Below are positions 1 through 9,122 of a DNA stretch of 64,000 nucleotides, piece after piece (position 1 is the first letter of the stretch; the number at the start of each line of letters is the position of its first letter). The stretch comes from Acinetobacter sp. Ac_5812. GTDB lineage: Bacteria; Pseudomonadota; Gammaproteobacteria; Pseudomonadales; Moraxellaceae. The position numbers and the translations under genes are program-made. The notes beneath the pieces were generated by a model. That model did not search any database. It worked only from the letters and a program-made list of their open reading frames with translations, and was not told the DNA's origin. The DNA is taken from the NCBI RefSeq assembly GCF_013072695.1, contig NZ_LXUK01000012.1, positions 496,546 through 560,545 of the forward strand, read 5' to 3'.

Positions 1-187
1 GACAGTTACCTTTGAGTTGTAAAGGTCCTTTTAACCGTGCAGAGGCAGAGAGTCCATTGGATGAATAACTCGGTATTTTTACAGCATTTAAGGATTCATT
101 TTTTTCCTGCTCAGAGGGTAGTTGCCGTTGACATGCGACAAGTAGCCCGACAGTGGCAAGTATGAACAGTGTTTTATTGATAGACAA
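1..187 (-). CDS. Partial lipoprotein gene (5' end only)
   Basis: The reading frame runs off the left edge of the window. It starts with TTG at 187, with a GGAG ribosome-binding site six bases upstream. The first residues form a short basic and hydrophobic signal peptide ending in a lipobox (LLVAC), so the product should be lipidated on Cys19. A polar Gln/Glu/Ser-rich linker follows, and only about 62 codons are visible. The start overlaps the last 14 bases of the upstream protease gene, so the two are probably translationally coupled. The function is not recognisable from this fragment. An accessory or inhibitor of the protease is possible but is only a guess from position. The non-ATG start is the main uncertainty. 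Confidence 0.6.
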   Translation of the reverse strand, partial: MSINKTLFILATVGLLVACQRQLPSEQEKNESLNAVKIPSYSSNGLSASARLKGPLQLKGNC

Positions 188-1595
188 GTTGTGCTCCTAG
201 ATCGTTCAGATAACCCACACTGGTATAAACAACGGTATTTGTGATGGTTTCACCGCTATCTTTCCATGAGCATGAGGACTGAATACCAAAAGCTGTATTT
301 AATGCAAACCATGGACCACCACTATCTCCACGTACGCAACGCAAAGTACCTAAGCCTGATGTATGGTTAGTGCCTGCTCCACTTTGAGTATTGCTAACGA
401 CTATATAGGTGTTACCACCGTTATGATTTGCTCCTGTAATTGATATTACCTCACCACAGCTTTGTATCAATGCTGAATTTGTTGGTGAAGTTTGTCCAAG
501 GTGACAAACATAAGATCCCTTTACTGTTCCACTTTTTACTACTGTACTGGTTCTATTGCGTTTGCCTGTTAAAGCACGGGCAGGTGATGTTGTATCGGCG
601 TAAAATTCTGGTACAGCCTGTTGGGCTGTGGTTGAACCTGCTTTCATAAAGGCAAGATCCATTGCAGTATCATTACGATACATACCTGTAACTGGTGAAA
701 TTGCATATTGAGTTCCATCTTTGTCTTTATAATTTAAAGGAGTTGATGAATTAATACAGTGACCAGCTGTAATTACACCGAGTTCACCTGTTGAGTTTCT
801 TTTTGCTGTAAAGCCTGTCATACAATGATTGCTGCCAGAATTATTGACTAACCAAGAACCACCACGGGTTTTAGTCGGTTGAATCCCTGTTGGAATTTCA
901 GATAATTCCACTTGCATATTAAGTAATTTTTCTAGGGCCAGTTGATCGATTTGTTTTAAGGATTTTACATAGATTAAGGCTTTTGCATTTTGCTCATCAT
1001 CCACAATCATTTCGACGGTTGGATAGGCTTGTTTAATGGCTGAAAATGATTGTTTAAGTTGATTGACGCGTTGTTGCTTGGTATTTGTAGCTCCTTGAAT
1101 CAAGCTAATCGGTGCACTTACACCACGTTCAATGGCTCTATATGCCGACTCAACTTCAGTTTCAGTTAAATTGGCGAGTTTCCTAACTTGGATACGCTCT
1201 TGAACATTTTCATTTTTTAAAAGTTTGATGCTGCTATCAGGTTTTCTTTCTAATTTAAAAATCTGTTGAGCATGGTTGTTACCTACAACATTTATTTTTA
1301 AACCAAAGTCTGAACCATTATCAAAATAAATGCCTGAAAGAACACTTTTATATTGATCATTTAAACTGGCGACTTGATTATTTGTATCATGCATAATTAA
1401 TAATCTTCGCATCGCCTCATCTAAGGTGACGCCATAAGATGCTGCATAATATTTTGCATCAAACGCTAAGGTCTCTGCGACATTCATTACTGGTTTTGCA
1501 ATATTATCTGCTGCGAGTGTATGGGTGGACATAAAGATAATCAAGAGGCTGCTTAATCGTTTATTAAATCTCAATTCCTTGTACTTAAATCTCAT
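174..1595 (-). CDS. Secreted trypsin-like (S1 family) serine protease
   Basis: The 473-residue protein has a basic N-terminus and a hydrophobic signal segment ending near the ALAA motif (about residue 29), which points to export. Residues from about 30 to 240 look like a prodomain. The C-terminal part is a chymotrypsin-fold protease: TAGHC (His279), NDTAMD (Asp313) and GDSGGPW (Ser425) supply the full catalytic triad. The long prodomain resembles alpha-lytic or streptogrisin-type enzymes, which need it to fold. That is family knowledge, not shown here. The prodomain plus cysteines in the protease domain fit an extracellular enzyme. It overlaps the start of a lipoprotein gene. Natural substrates cannot be read from the sequence. 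Confidence 0.85.
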   Translation of the reverse strand: MRFKYKELRFNKRLSSLLIIFMSTHTLAADNIAKPVMNVAETLAFDAKYYAASYGVTLDEAMRRLLIMHDTNNQVASLNDQYKSVLSGIYFDNGSDFGLKINVVGNNHAQQIFKLERKPDSSIKLLKNENVQERIQVRKLANLTETEVESAYRAIERGVSAPISLIQGATNTKQQRVNQLKQSFSAIKQAYPTVEMIVDDEQNAKALIYVKSLKQIDQLALEKLLNMQVELSEIPTGIQPTKTRGGSWLVNNSGSNHCMTGFTAKRNSTGELGVITAGHCINSSTPLNYKDKDGTQYAISPVTGMYRNDTAMDLAFMKAGSTTAQQAVPEFYADTTSPARALTGKRNRTSTVVKSGTVKGSYVCHLGQTSPTNSALIQSCGEVISITGANHNGGNTYIVVSNTQSGAGTNHTSGLGTLRCVRGDSGGPWFALNTAFGIQSSCSWKDSGETITNTVVYTSVGYLNDLGAQLVYQ

Positions 1596-2099
1596 TGTTA
1601 TCTCACTATAATTGTTTTGAGATTTGAAACTAGCATATGATTTTTTCTGATTTTAATCTTCGATATTTAGATTGTTTATCATAATTTTATTCAAGGTTTT
1701 GATGTTTTTATAAAAAATAGGCTTTTAAAAGAATTGTTTTATTGTGTAATTAAACATTTGATACGGTTTTAATTGTTTAAAAAGCTGATCATATTTTCGC
1801 CCAATGAGACCAGCATGTTTTACCTATAAAACAGAAAAATAAGGGTGGGAGCCAATTCAAATTTCAAGCTGATTTACAGTGGTTTAATAATAGGCAATTG
1901 AGCACTTTAAAAAATATAATTTTATCCTTTTTTGTGTTGTTTATTTAATTGAAAAATAATGCTTTTTAAAGTTTTTCTGAGTCGCTGTGAAATTGGTTCC
2001 TAAAGCAGTGCTGAAATTGGTACTCGTCTTTTCTTGAATTATTTATCAAAGTGGATGCTAAGGCGACTCTAAAGATATTTAAAAGGGATGTGCAAAACA
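1596..2099. other. Intergenic region between protease and agmatine cluster
   Basis: About 500 AT-rich bases without a convincing gene separate the divergent protease and amidohydrolase genes. The region holds the GTTTTA-N4-TAAAAC palindrome at 1817-1832. It also holds two copies of TGAAATTGGT at 1988-1997 and 2012-2021, spaced 24 bases start to start. It must carry promoters for both sides, but I could not fix a good -35/-10 pair. Confidence 0.5.
1816..1833. promoter_or_regulatory. Palindromic operator candidate, IclR-like
   Basis: The sequence GTTTTA-CCTA-TAAAAC flanked by T and A is an inverted repeat with perfect 6-bp arms and a 4-bp centre. The same arms and spacing recur at 14558-14573 and 26772-26787, with a one-mismatch copy at 14412-14427. 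It lies about 270 bases before the amidohydrolase start. Binding by the IclR protein encoded at 13.5-14.3 kb is an inference from recurrence. Confidence 0.5.
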
Positions 2100-3359
2100 A
2101 TGAGAGTGAATGCAGAGCGATTATGGCAAATGCTCATGGAAATGGCAAAAATTGGTGTTACTGATCAGGGTGGCAATACCCGTTTAGCACTCAGTGATGA
2201 AGATATTGCAGGTCGAGCTTTATTGCTGGAATGGGCAGACAAAATCAATCTTTCCGTTCATTATGATGAAGTCGGAAATCTGATTTTACGCCGTGCAGGT
2301 CGAAATGAAAGTGCGTTACCGATTGTGATGGGGAGTCATCTCGATACACAACCTAAAGGCGGTCGCTTTGATGGAATTTATGGCGTGCTGGCAGGCATGG
2401 AAGTTTTACAGCGTTTAGCTGAAGAAAAAATAACTACGGAACATCCACTTGAACTTGTAGTTTGGATGAATGAAGAGGGTGCACGTTTTACCCCAGCGAT
2501 GATGGGTTCTGCGGCTTTCGCGGGTGTTATTCCCAAGCAACAAATTTATGACAGCACAGATAAGCAAGGTGTTTCCGTTTTTGCGGAACTGGTGCGTACA
2601 GGTCAACTTGGTAATTACCCACTGGCTCGTCCATTCCAAGCCTATTACGAAGCCCATATCGAGCAAGGCCCAGTACTGGAAAAAAATGAGATTTCGATTG
2701 GTGTGGTGACGGGTGGACAAGCGATTCTCTGGTTAGATGTTGAAACCAAAGGTCGAGCAGCACACGCAGGCACCACGCCAATGAATCTGCGGAAAGACAC
2801 CATGGTCGGTACGGCTGAAATGATTGTGGCTTTAGAGCAATGTATTTTGGAGCAATTCCCTGAAGGTCTGGTGACTTTTGGTGAAATACAAGTGGCGAAT
2901 TCATCACGTAATACCATTCCTGGTCAGATTCAGTGGACCATTGACTTACGCAATCCTGATGATGCCCAGCTCAAAGCGATGGAACAAGCAACGCACAAAC
3001 TATTGCATTCACTCGCAGCACAACGAGATTTAGAGATCACTATTTCACAACATTGGTTAAGCCCAGCGACTTATTTTGATCGCACTTGTGTTGCAACCGT
3101 ACAAGATGCGGTGGACAACTTGGGATATAGCAATCAGACCATCGTCAGTGGTGCAGGCCATGATGCAATTAATATTGCCAAACACTGCCCAACCACCATG
3201 ATTTTTATTCCATGTATCAATGGGCTGAGCCATAACGAAGCAGAAGACATTTATGCGAATGACGCTGCACAAGGTGCCGATGTATTGCTGAATGCCATTC
3301 TAAATTACGACAAACAACATGCTGCGCAAGATTCATCAGCGCATGCAGCAACTATTTAA
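2100..3359 (+). CDS. M20-family Zn-dependent amidohydrolase (carbamoylase type)
   Basis: This is a member of the hydantoinase/carbamoylase branch of M20 metal-dependent amidases, which hydrolyse N-carbamoyl groups to amine, CO2 and ammonia. Metal-ligand motifs are visible: GSHLDT (His80, Asp82), RFDG (Asp91), MNEEG, HIEQG and the C-terminal LSHNE. The length of about 419 residues is typical. An in-frame ATG exists at 2088, but AAGGG abuts it. The ATG at 2100 sits downstream of that AAGGG and is preferred, though its spacing of about 12 is long. As first gene of a run ending in agmatine deiminase, it is well placed to cleave N-carbamoylputrescine to putrescine. That role is inferred. Ureidopropionase- or allantoate-type activity is the alternative. 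Confidence 0.8.
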   Translation: MRVNAERLWQMLMEMAKIGVTDQGGNTRLALSDEDIAGRALLLEWADKINLSVHYDEVGNLILRRAGRNESALPIVMGSHLDTQPKGGRFDGIYGVLAGMEVLQRLAEEKITTEHPLELVVWMNEEGARFTPAMMGSAAFAGVIPKQQIYDSTDKQGVSVFAELVRTGQLGNYPLARPFQAYYEAHIEQGPVLEKNEISIGVVTGGQAILWLDVETKGRAAHAGTTPMNLRKDTMVGTAEMIVALEQCILEQFPEGLVTFGEIQVANSSRNTIPGQIQWTIDLRNPDDAQLKAMEQATHKLLHSLAAQRDLEITISQHWLSPATYFDRTCVATVQDAVDNLGYSNQTIVSGAGHDAINIAKHCPTTMIFIPCINGLSHNEAEDIYANDAAQGADVLLNAILNYDKQHAAQDSSAHAATI

Positions 3360-3435
3360 CGATTATAGCCAAGAGCAAAATGTAGGAAATGCAGACTTCT
3401 AACAGAAGTACTGCGAATATTGAGGACGGACAACG

Positions 3436-4836
3436 ATGAACTCTAAATTACCAGTAGAAATTGATATTCAAGATATCTGGCAAAAAGATAAAGACCATGT
3501 AATTCACCCATGGACCGATTTTTCGACATTTAAAGACGAAGGTTCTTTAATTATGTCTAAAGGTGAAAATGTCTATGTTTATGATGCACATGGCAATAAA
3601 TATCTAGATGGTATCGGTGGCTTATGGTGTGTCAATGTCGGCTATGGACGTAAAGAAATTGCAGATGCGGTTGCTGAGCAAATTATGCAATTGCCTTATT
3701 ACTCTCCATTTGGACATCAAACCACTGCACCAGCAGCAAAGTTGGCGGCCAAACTGGCAGAGTTAGCACCGGGTAACTTAAACCATGTGTTCTATGGTTG
3801 TGGTGGTTCGGTTGCCAATGATACCGCTGTGCGTTTGATTCATCATTATTTTTATCAAATTGGCAAGCCATCTAAGAAAAAGCTGATTGCACGTAAAGAT
3901 GCGTATCACGGCAGTACTTATATCAGTATGACGTTGACTGGGATTGAAGCGGATCATGTGGGATTCGAAATCCACAATCAACTGGTTCATCATGTGTCAT
4001 GCCCGAACCCGTATCGTAAGCCTGAATCTCAATCGATGGAAGATTTCTGTAATGAAAAAGTGCAGGAACTGGAAGATACGATTTTGGAGTTAGGCCCAGA
4101 TAACGTTGCAGCATTCTTTGCTGAGCCGATTATGGGTGCAGGCGGTGTGATTGTTCCACCTGAAGGTTACCATGCCAAGACCTTAGCCGTGTGTAAGAAG
4201 TACAACGTGTTGTATGTGTCTGATGAAGTGGTGACTGCATTTGGTCGTTTGGGGCATATGTTTGCTTCAGAGGCGGTATTTGGCATCGTTCCAGACATCA
4301 TTACCTGTGCCAAAGGTCTTTCTTCAGGTTACTTACCTTTAGGCGCGACTATTATCTCTGATGAGATTTATGATGCGATCAGTAAGCCACATCATGAAGG
4401 TGGTTTGTTAACTCATGGCTTCACTTATTCAGGTCATCCTGTGAGCTGTGTTGCTGCACTGAAAAATATTGAAATCATTGAAAAAGAAAATATTTGCGAG
4501 CATGTGCAAGACATGGGCGCTTATTTCGAAGAACAGTTAAAAACCTTGGCTGATCTTGAAATTGTCGGTGAAGTGCGCGGCAAAAAGTTCATGATGTGTA
4601 TTGAAAACTTACGTAATAAACAAACCAAAGAGCTATTTGATCGCTCAGTGGGTGTTGGAAAACGTATTGCCAATCATTGTCAAAAATTAGGACTGATCGT
4701 GCGTCCGGTTGGTCACATGAATGTGTTGTCTCCACCACTGATCTTGACCCGTGAGCAAGTTGATTTTGCCGTGAAGACTTTACGTCATGCAATTCAAAAC
4801 ACCATTCAAGAACTGAAAGCCGAAGGGCATTTATAA
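3436..4836 (+). CDS. Class III PLP aminotransferase, putative putrescine:pyruvate transaminase
   Basis: The 466-residue protein belongs to the fold-type I class III aminotransferases. Visible signatures are LDGIGGLWCVNVGYGR near the N-terminus, AYHGST, the cofactor Asp in VSDEVVTAFGR, and the PLP lysine Lys293 in CAKGLSSGY. The N-terminal motif resembles the SpuC-type polyamine:pyruvate transaminases of Pseudomonas. The usual GSEAND motif reads GGSVAND here, with Val in place of Glu, which may mark the subfamily. It lies 76 bases after the amidohydrolase and before an aminoaldehyde-type dehydrogenase. Conversion of putrescine to 4-aminobutanal is therefore the simplest role. Beta-alanine or another omega-amine could be the real substrate. 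Confidence 0.82.
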   Translation: MNSKLPVEIDIQDIWQKDKDHVIHPWTDFSTFKDEGSLIMSKGENVYVYDAHGNKYLDGIGGLWCVNVGYGRKEIADAVAEQIMQLPYYSPFGHQTTAPAAKLAAKLAELAPGNLNHVFYGCGGSVANDTAVRLIHHYFYQIGKPSKKKLIARKDAYHGSTYISMTLTGIEADHVGFEIHNQLVHHVSCPNPYRKPESQSMEDFCNEKVQELEDTILELGPDNVAAFFAEPIMGAGGVIVPPEGYHAKTLAVCKKYNVLYVSDEVVTAFGRLGHMFASEAVFGIVPDIITCAKGLSSGYLPLGATIISDEIYDAISKPHHEGGLLTHGFTYSGHPVSCVAALKNIEIIEKENICEHVQDMGAYFEEQLKTLADLEIVGEVRGKKFMMCIENLRNKQTKELFDRSVGVGKRIANHCQKLGLIVRPVGHMNVLSPPLILTREQVDFAVKTLRHAIQNTIQELKAEGHL

Positions 4837-4867
4837 ACTGAAAGATCATTGTTTATTTCCTATCGCT

Positions 4868-4919
4868 TCAACTTGCCCTTAGGGGTGAGTTGAAAGTCTC
4901 AACCTAAAAATAGGGTGAG
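4868..4919. repeat. Two consecutive intergenic hairpins, degenerate REP-like
   Basis: Two adjacent imperfect inverted repeats lie in the 156-base gap between the aminotransferase and the dehydrogenase: TCAACTTGCCC with GGGGTGAGTTGA (4868-4893), and CTCAACCTA with TAGGGTGAG (4898-4919). The GGGTGAGG wording recalls short interspersed palindromes common in Acinetobacter genomes. They may stabilise or attenuate the transcript. There is no T-run, so they are not classic terminators. Confidence 0.4.
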
Positions 4920-5043
4920 GTGAAATAAAAGACATGGACCGAGATGACTAAGTCATAAAGGTTTAGACCGTTGTGGAGTCGTTCTGAAGTAATTGCTGTC
5001 AGAGCACTTTAAATGGATGGATGAGCTGAAGGCGAGCAAGCAG

Positions 5044-6459
5044 ATGAAGAATTATATCAATGGACAGTGGCTGGCAACCACAGGTACAGCGCAGATTGCG
5101 CTGATCAACCCGAATAATGAAGAGCAGATCCTTCATTATACTGCTGCTTCTACACACGATGTTGATGCGGCGGTCAATGCTGCCAATCAGGCGCTCGATG
5201 CGTGGAGTACGACCACGCCTCAACAACGAGCAGCATGGCTAAACAAAATCGCTGACCAGCTAGAAACTGAGAAAACTCGCCTGATTGAACTTTCGCATCG
5301 AAATAATGGAAAGTCATCTGAGCAGGCGCGGGTGGATGTTGAAAATAGTATCAAATGCTATCGTTATTATGCAGATTTAGTACAAAACATGGCGTTTAGT
5401 CAAACCACACAATGTGAAGATGGGACTGAACTGACCCATCAACAGAACCCTGTGGGTGTGGTTGCACTGATTACGCCGTGGAATTTTCCGTTAATTACCA
5501 GTGCATGGAAAATTGCGCCAGCGCTGGCAGCGGGTTGTAGCATTGTTTTTAAACCGTCTGAACTGGTGCCGTTACCTGAATATGCCTTTACTGAAATTTT
5601 AGATCAAATTCAGTTTCCTCAAGGAGTGTTTAACCTGATCCTTGGGGATGCTGTTGCAGCGCAACATTTAGTGCTGCATGCGGATGTACAAAAAGTCTCA
5701 TTTACGGGCAGTACTGAAGTGGGAATTCATGTAATGCAGGCTGCTGCACCCTCTGTCAAACGTGTCACTTTGGAACTCGGTGGAAAATCACCGATTTTAA
5801 TTCTGCAAGATGCCGATTTAGATGAAGCAGTCGATAAAGCTTTAGGTGGAATGTTCTATAACAGCGGTCAAATGTGTTCTGCAACATCACGCTTGTTGGT
5901 GCATCAATCTATTGCTAAGGCTTTCTATCAAAAATTGAAATTAGCTGTGGAGTCGATGCAGCTTGGCACGGACCTTATAGGACCCTTGGCGATGGGGCCG
6001 ATGACCACAGAAAAGCAATTCAAGAAAGTGCATGAATATTTAAATATTGCGCAACAAGAGAAACTTCAATCCTTGATTGATCTAAATCAAATTGCTTTAC
6101 CGCATAAAGGCTTCTTTATCAGGCCGTATGTTTTTATTAATGTGCCTACCGACAGCCGACTGTGGAAAGAAGAAATTTTTGGTCCAGTGATGTGCTGTCG
6201 TAGTTTTGCAACCGAAGATGAAGCAGTGCGTCTCGCCAATGATTCTGAGTTTGGCTTGGCTGCAACCATCATCACAGGCTCTGTGGAGCACGGTAAAAAA
6301 ATTGCTAAACGCTTGCGTTCTGGTCATATCTGGATCAATTCACATCAAATGATTCAGCCTGGCTCATTGTGGGGTGGTTTTAAAAAGAGTGGCATTGGGC
6401 GTGAACTCGGTGAGTCTGGCATTCAAAGTTATTTAGAGGAAAACGTCATTACGATTTAA
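5044..6459 (+). CDS. NAD-dependent aldehyde dehydrogenase, probable 4-aminobutanal dehydrogenase
   Basis: This is a full ALDH-superfamily enzyme: PWNFPL for the cofactor loop, LELGGKSP (Glu244) and GQMCSATSR (Cys278), counted from the ATG at 5044. That ATG gives the usual N-terminus MKNYINGQW. The frame is open further upstream to a TTG at 4993, but that adds 17 atypical residues. The SATSR wording after the catalytic Cys is characteristic of betaine aldehyde and aminoaldehyde dehydrogenases. With the transaminase before it, oxidation of 4-aminobutanal to GABA is the likely step. It could alternatively act on betaine aldehyde, but no bet genes are nearby. Confidence 0.85.
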   Translation: MKNYINGQWLATTGTAQIALINPNNEEQILHYTAASTHDVDAAVNAANQALDAWSTTTPQQRAAWLNKIADQLETEKTRLIELSHRNNGKSSEQARVDVENSIKCYRYYADLVQNMAFSQTTQCEDGTELTHQQNPVGVVALITPWNFPLITSAWKIAPALAAGCSIVFKPSELVPLPEYAFTEILDQIQFPQGVFNLILGDAVAAQHLVLHADVQKVSFTGSTEVGIHVMQAAAPSVKRVTLELGGKSPILILQDADLDEAVDKALGGMFYNSGQMCSATSRLLVHQSIAKAFYQKLKLAVESMQLGTDLIGPLAMGPMTTEKQFKKVHEYLNIAQQEKLQSLIDLNQIALPHKGFFIRPYVFINVPTDSRLWKEEIFGPVMCCRSFATEDEAVRLANDSEFGLAATIITGSVEHGKKIAKRLRSGHIWINSHQMIQPGSLWGGFKKSGIGRELGESGIQSYLEENVITI

Positions 6460-6575
6460 CCCATTTTATACAGGTTATTGGATCGAGAAAGGGACTTCTC
6501 TTTTCAATACAACGCCGATTCGGTGAAAAAACAATGCACTAAATAAGAGTTTGCATTGATGTAGGAGAAATATGC

Positions 6576-7904
6576 ATGGAAAGCGAGAATAATCGGAAAG
6601 GACTTTCACTTTGGCAAGTCGTTGTCATTGGCGTAGCCTATATGGCACCCGCAACGGTATTTGATACCTTTGGTATTATTTCCAGAGTGACAGAAGGACG
6701 TGTCCCACTGGCCTATGTTTTGGCGTTAATCGCCATGCTGTTAACGGCTTTCAGTTATGCTCGTTTTAGTAAATTATCGCCAAAATCAGGTTCTGCCTAT
6801 ACTTATACCACGGAGACCTGTGGCAAGACCGCTGGCTTTTTTGTGGGCTGGTGTTCTCTGATTGATTATCTGCTGATTCCGTTGGTCAATGTGCTATTGG
6901 CATCGTTTTACCTGAATGCATTAATGCCAGATATTTCCTATACCGGATGGGTACTTATCATGGTGGGGCTGTTAACCCTGATTAACAGTTTCCGCATCAA
7001 TATTCTCGCCAATTTTAGCTTTGTATTTATTGCTGCCACGATTGCAATGATGTTGGTGTTTATCTTTTTGGTGGTCACAGGCATTGGTAATTCTCACGGC
7101 TATGGCAGTGTGATGACGCTCACACCACTGTTTAATGGTAATCCTGAATATCTGACTTTACTCACAGGCGTCTCACTGGTTTGTTTCTCATATTTAGGCT
7201 TTGATGCTGTTTCTACCTTGGCCCATGAAAGCAAGAATCCAACCAAGACCATTCCGCGCGCAATCATACTTACCACGGTATTGGGCGGGATTATCTTTAT
7301 TACCGTCTCTTGGTTTGTGCAATTGTCTTTCCCATCCCTGGAACAGTTTAAAAATCCAGATGAAGCTTTACCTGAAATTGCATTGTATGTCGGTGGAGTG
7401 TTCTTCCAATCTGCCTTGTTGACGGTACAAATCATGAATGCATTTGCGTCAGGTTTGGCCTCGCATGCCAGCGCATCGCGGTTGCTGTATATCATGGGGC
7501 GCGATGGGGTATTTAACCAAAAAGTTTTTGGTTCGGTGAATGCCAGATTAGGCACACCTTTATATTCGATCTTTTTTGTCGGCATGATTTCTTTGTTGGC
7601 GATTGTCGTCGATTTAGCAACAGTGGTGAGTTTGGTGAGTTTTGGTGCCTTGATTGCCTTTACCATGGTGAACTTTTCGGTCTTTATGAAATTTTTCGTG
7701 ATCCGCAAAGAACGAACTGGATTTAAAAATATTTTCTTTAATTTATTGCTGCCATTGGCCTCAGTGCTGTGTTTGTTAGGGTTGTGGTTACACCTCGAAA
7801 AATCAGCATTGCAGTTTGGTGGAATATGGCTCGTCACAGGTATCTTGCTACTACTCTATAAAAAAATGAGAAAGCAGCCGATCTCCTTTGGTGCAACCAC
7901 CTAA
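6576..7904 (+). CDS. APC-superfamily amino acid/polyamine permease
   Basis: The 442-residue integral membrane protein starts with GLSLWQVVVIGVAYMAP, the TM1 signature of the amino acid-polyamine-organocation superfamily. It shows about twelve hydrophobic segments. TAGGAGA lies before the ATG. It sits between the aminoaldehyde dehydrogenase and agmatine deiminase genes, so it probably imports agmatine, putrescine or a related amine across the inner membrane. Substrate cannot be read from the sequence. The hydrophilic C-terminus is short. Confidence 0.85.
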   Translation: MESENNRKGLSLWQVVVIGVAYMAPATVFDTFGIISRVTEGRVPLAYVLALIAMLLTAFSYARFSKLSPKSGSAYTYTTETCGKTAGFFVGWCSLIDYLLIPLVNVLLASFYLNALMPDISYTGWVLIMVGLLTLINSFRINILANFSFVFIAATIAMMLVFIFLVVTGIGNSHGYGSVMTLTPLFNGNPEYLTLLTGVSLVCFSYLGFDAVSTLAHESKNPTKTIPRAIILTTVLGGIIFITVSWFVQLSFPSLEQFKNPDEALPEIALYVGGVFFQSALLTVQIMNAFASGLASHASASRLLYIMGRDGVFNQKVFGSVNARLGTPLYSIFFVGMISLLAIVVDLATVVSLVSFGALIAFTMVNFSVFMKFFVIRKERTGFKNIFFNLLLPLASVLCLLGLWLHLEKSALQFGGIWLVTGILLLLYKKMRKQPISFGATT

Positions 7905-7956
7905 TCAAATCGAAGATTTGCTGAGTTAAAAAATTATTGCTAAGGATTTAAACGTT

Positions 7957-9057
7957 GTGGAAAAACAGGATATGCAACAGAAAATGAACACACCGAACCA
8001 AGATGGTTTTCAAATGCCGGGTGAATGGTCACCTCAAGAAGCTGTATGGATGATTTGGCCTTACCGTACTGATAACTGGCGCGCCAATGCTCAACCTGCT
8101 CAACAGGCTTTCGCTCAAGTTGCTGCGGCAATTACTCAAACCACACCTGTATTTATGGCAGTTCCATCCGCTGAAATGGATAAAGCACGTCAAGTGATGC
8201 CAGCACAAGTAACGTTGGTTGAAATGGAAAGTGATGATGCGTGGACGCGTGATACGGGGCCAAGTATTGTCAAGAATGCTGCAGGAGAGCGAAAAGGGAT
8301 TAATTGGGTGTTTAATGCGTGGGGCGGAGAGAACGGTGGTCTGTATTTTCCATGGGACCAAGATCAATTAATTGCCCAAAAGATTTCAGCACGACATGAT
8401 CTTGAAACCTATTCGACTTCTCTCATTTTGGAAGGTGGTGCTATTCATGTCGATGGCGAAGGCACGTTGTTGACGACTTCAGAGTGTTTGCTTAATCCAA
8501 ACCGAAACCCAGATCTGACCCAGACTGAAATTGAAAATATTCTCACAGAATGTCTTGGTGTAAGCCATTTTATCTGGTTACCTGAGGGGGTGTTCAATGA
8601 TGAAACCGATGGGCATGTCGATAATATGTGCTGCTTTGTTCGTCCTGGGGAAGTGGCATTGCATTGGACGGATGATCCTAATGATCCCCAATATCCACGA
8701 TCTGCCGCGGCATTAACGGTGCTTGAAAATAGCAAAGACGCACAAGGGCGAAATTTAAAAGTATGGAAGTTACCTTCACCGGGGCCTTTATATGCCAGTG
8801 AAAATGAAACGATTGATGTTGAAAAGGGCAATGCGATTGAACGTTTTGAAGGTAATCGTTTAGCGGGATCATATGTGAACTATCTGATCAGTAATCGACA
8901 GATCATCTTTCCTTTATTAGATGAAAGAACGGATGAGGAAGCTAAAGAATTGTTCCAGCAAATGTATCCTGATTATTTAATTACTGGTGTTCCTGCACGA
9001 GAGATTTTATTAGGCGGTGGTAATATTCACTGTATTACCCAGCAGATCCCAGCATAA
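7957..9057 (+). CDS. aguA: Agmatine deiminase (copy 1)
   Basis: The 366-residue protein is a guanidino-group-modifying enzyme of the pentein fold that converts agmatine to N-carbamoylputrescine and ammonia. Family motifs are intact: WPYRTDNWR near the N-terminus, [42 protein letters not shown] and the C-terminal GGGNIHC with nucleophile Cys359. The GTG start at 7957 has AAGGA ten bases upstream and is preferred to the ATG at 7972. It closes a five-gene co-directional run and makes the substrate for the M20 amidase. A close paralogue lies on the opposite strand at 9801-10892. Confidence 0.95.
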   Translation: MEKQDMQQKMNTPNQDGFQMPGEWSPQEAVWMIWPYRTDNWRANAQPAQQAFAQVAAAITQTTPVFMAVPSAEMDKARQVMPAQVTLVEMESDDAWTRDTGPSIVKNAAGERKGINWVFNAWGGENGGLYFPWDQDQLIAQKISARHDLETYSTSLILEGGAIHVDGEGTLLTTSECLLNPNRNPDLTQTEIENILTECLGVSHFIWLPEGVFNDETDGHVDNMCCFVRPGEVALHWTDDPNDPQYPRSAAALTVLENSKDAQGRNLKVWKLPSPGPLYASENETIDVEKGNAIERFEGNRLAGSYVNYLISNRQIIFPLLDERTDEEAKELFQQMYPDYLITGVPAREILLGGGNIHCITQQIPA

Positions 9058-9062
9058 ATGCA

Positions 9063-9096
9063 TTCTAGACAGCTATCTGTTTGTAGCTGTCTAGAA
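9063..9096. terminator. Long perfect hairpin between convergent genes
   Basis: A 13-bp perfect inverted repeat (TTCTAGACAGCTA with its complement, loop of 8) lies just after agmatine deiminase copy 1 and before the end of the reverse SMR unit. It lacks a T-run on either side, so it is a terminator-like or 3'-end-protecting hairpin rather than a textbook intrinsic terminator. Confidence 0.5.
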
Positions 9097-9122
9097 CACT
9101 CTAAGTTTCTATTCAATTGGGC

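Noticed and set aside
2527..2907. A 126-codon minus-strand frame inside the M20 amidohydrolase gene.
   Set aside because: It is antisense to a gene with intact metal ligands and has no recognisable domain.
7100..7837. A 245-codon open frame on the minus strand inside the APC permease gene.
   Set aside because: It is antisense to a clear 12-segment membrane protein, is rich in Lys/Asn/Thr as expected for the shadow of hydrophobic codons, and has no ribosome site or motif.
8445..8831. A 128-codon minus-strand frame in agmatine deiminase copy 1.
   Set aside because: A matching shadow appears opposite copy 2, which shows that it follows from the conserved aguA sequence and is not a gene.
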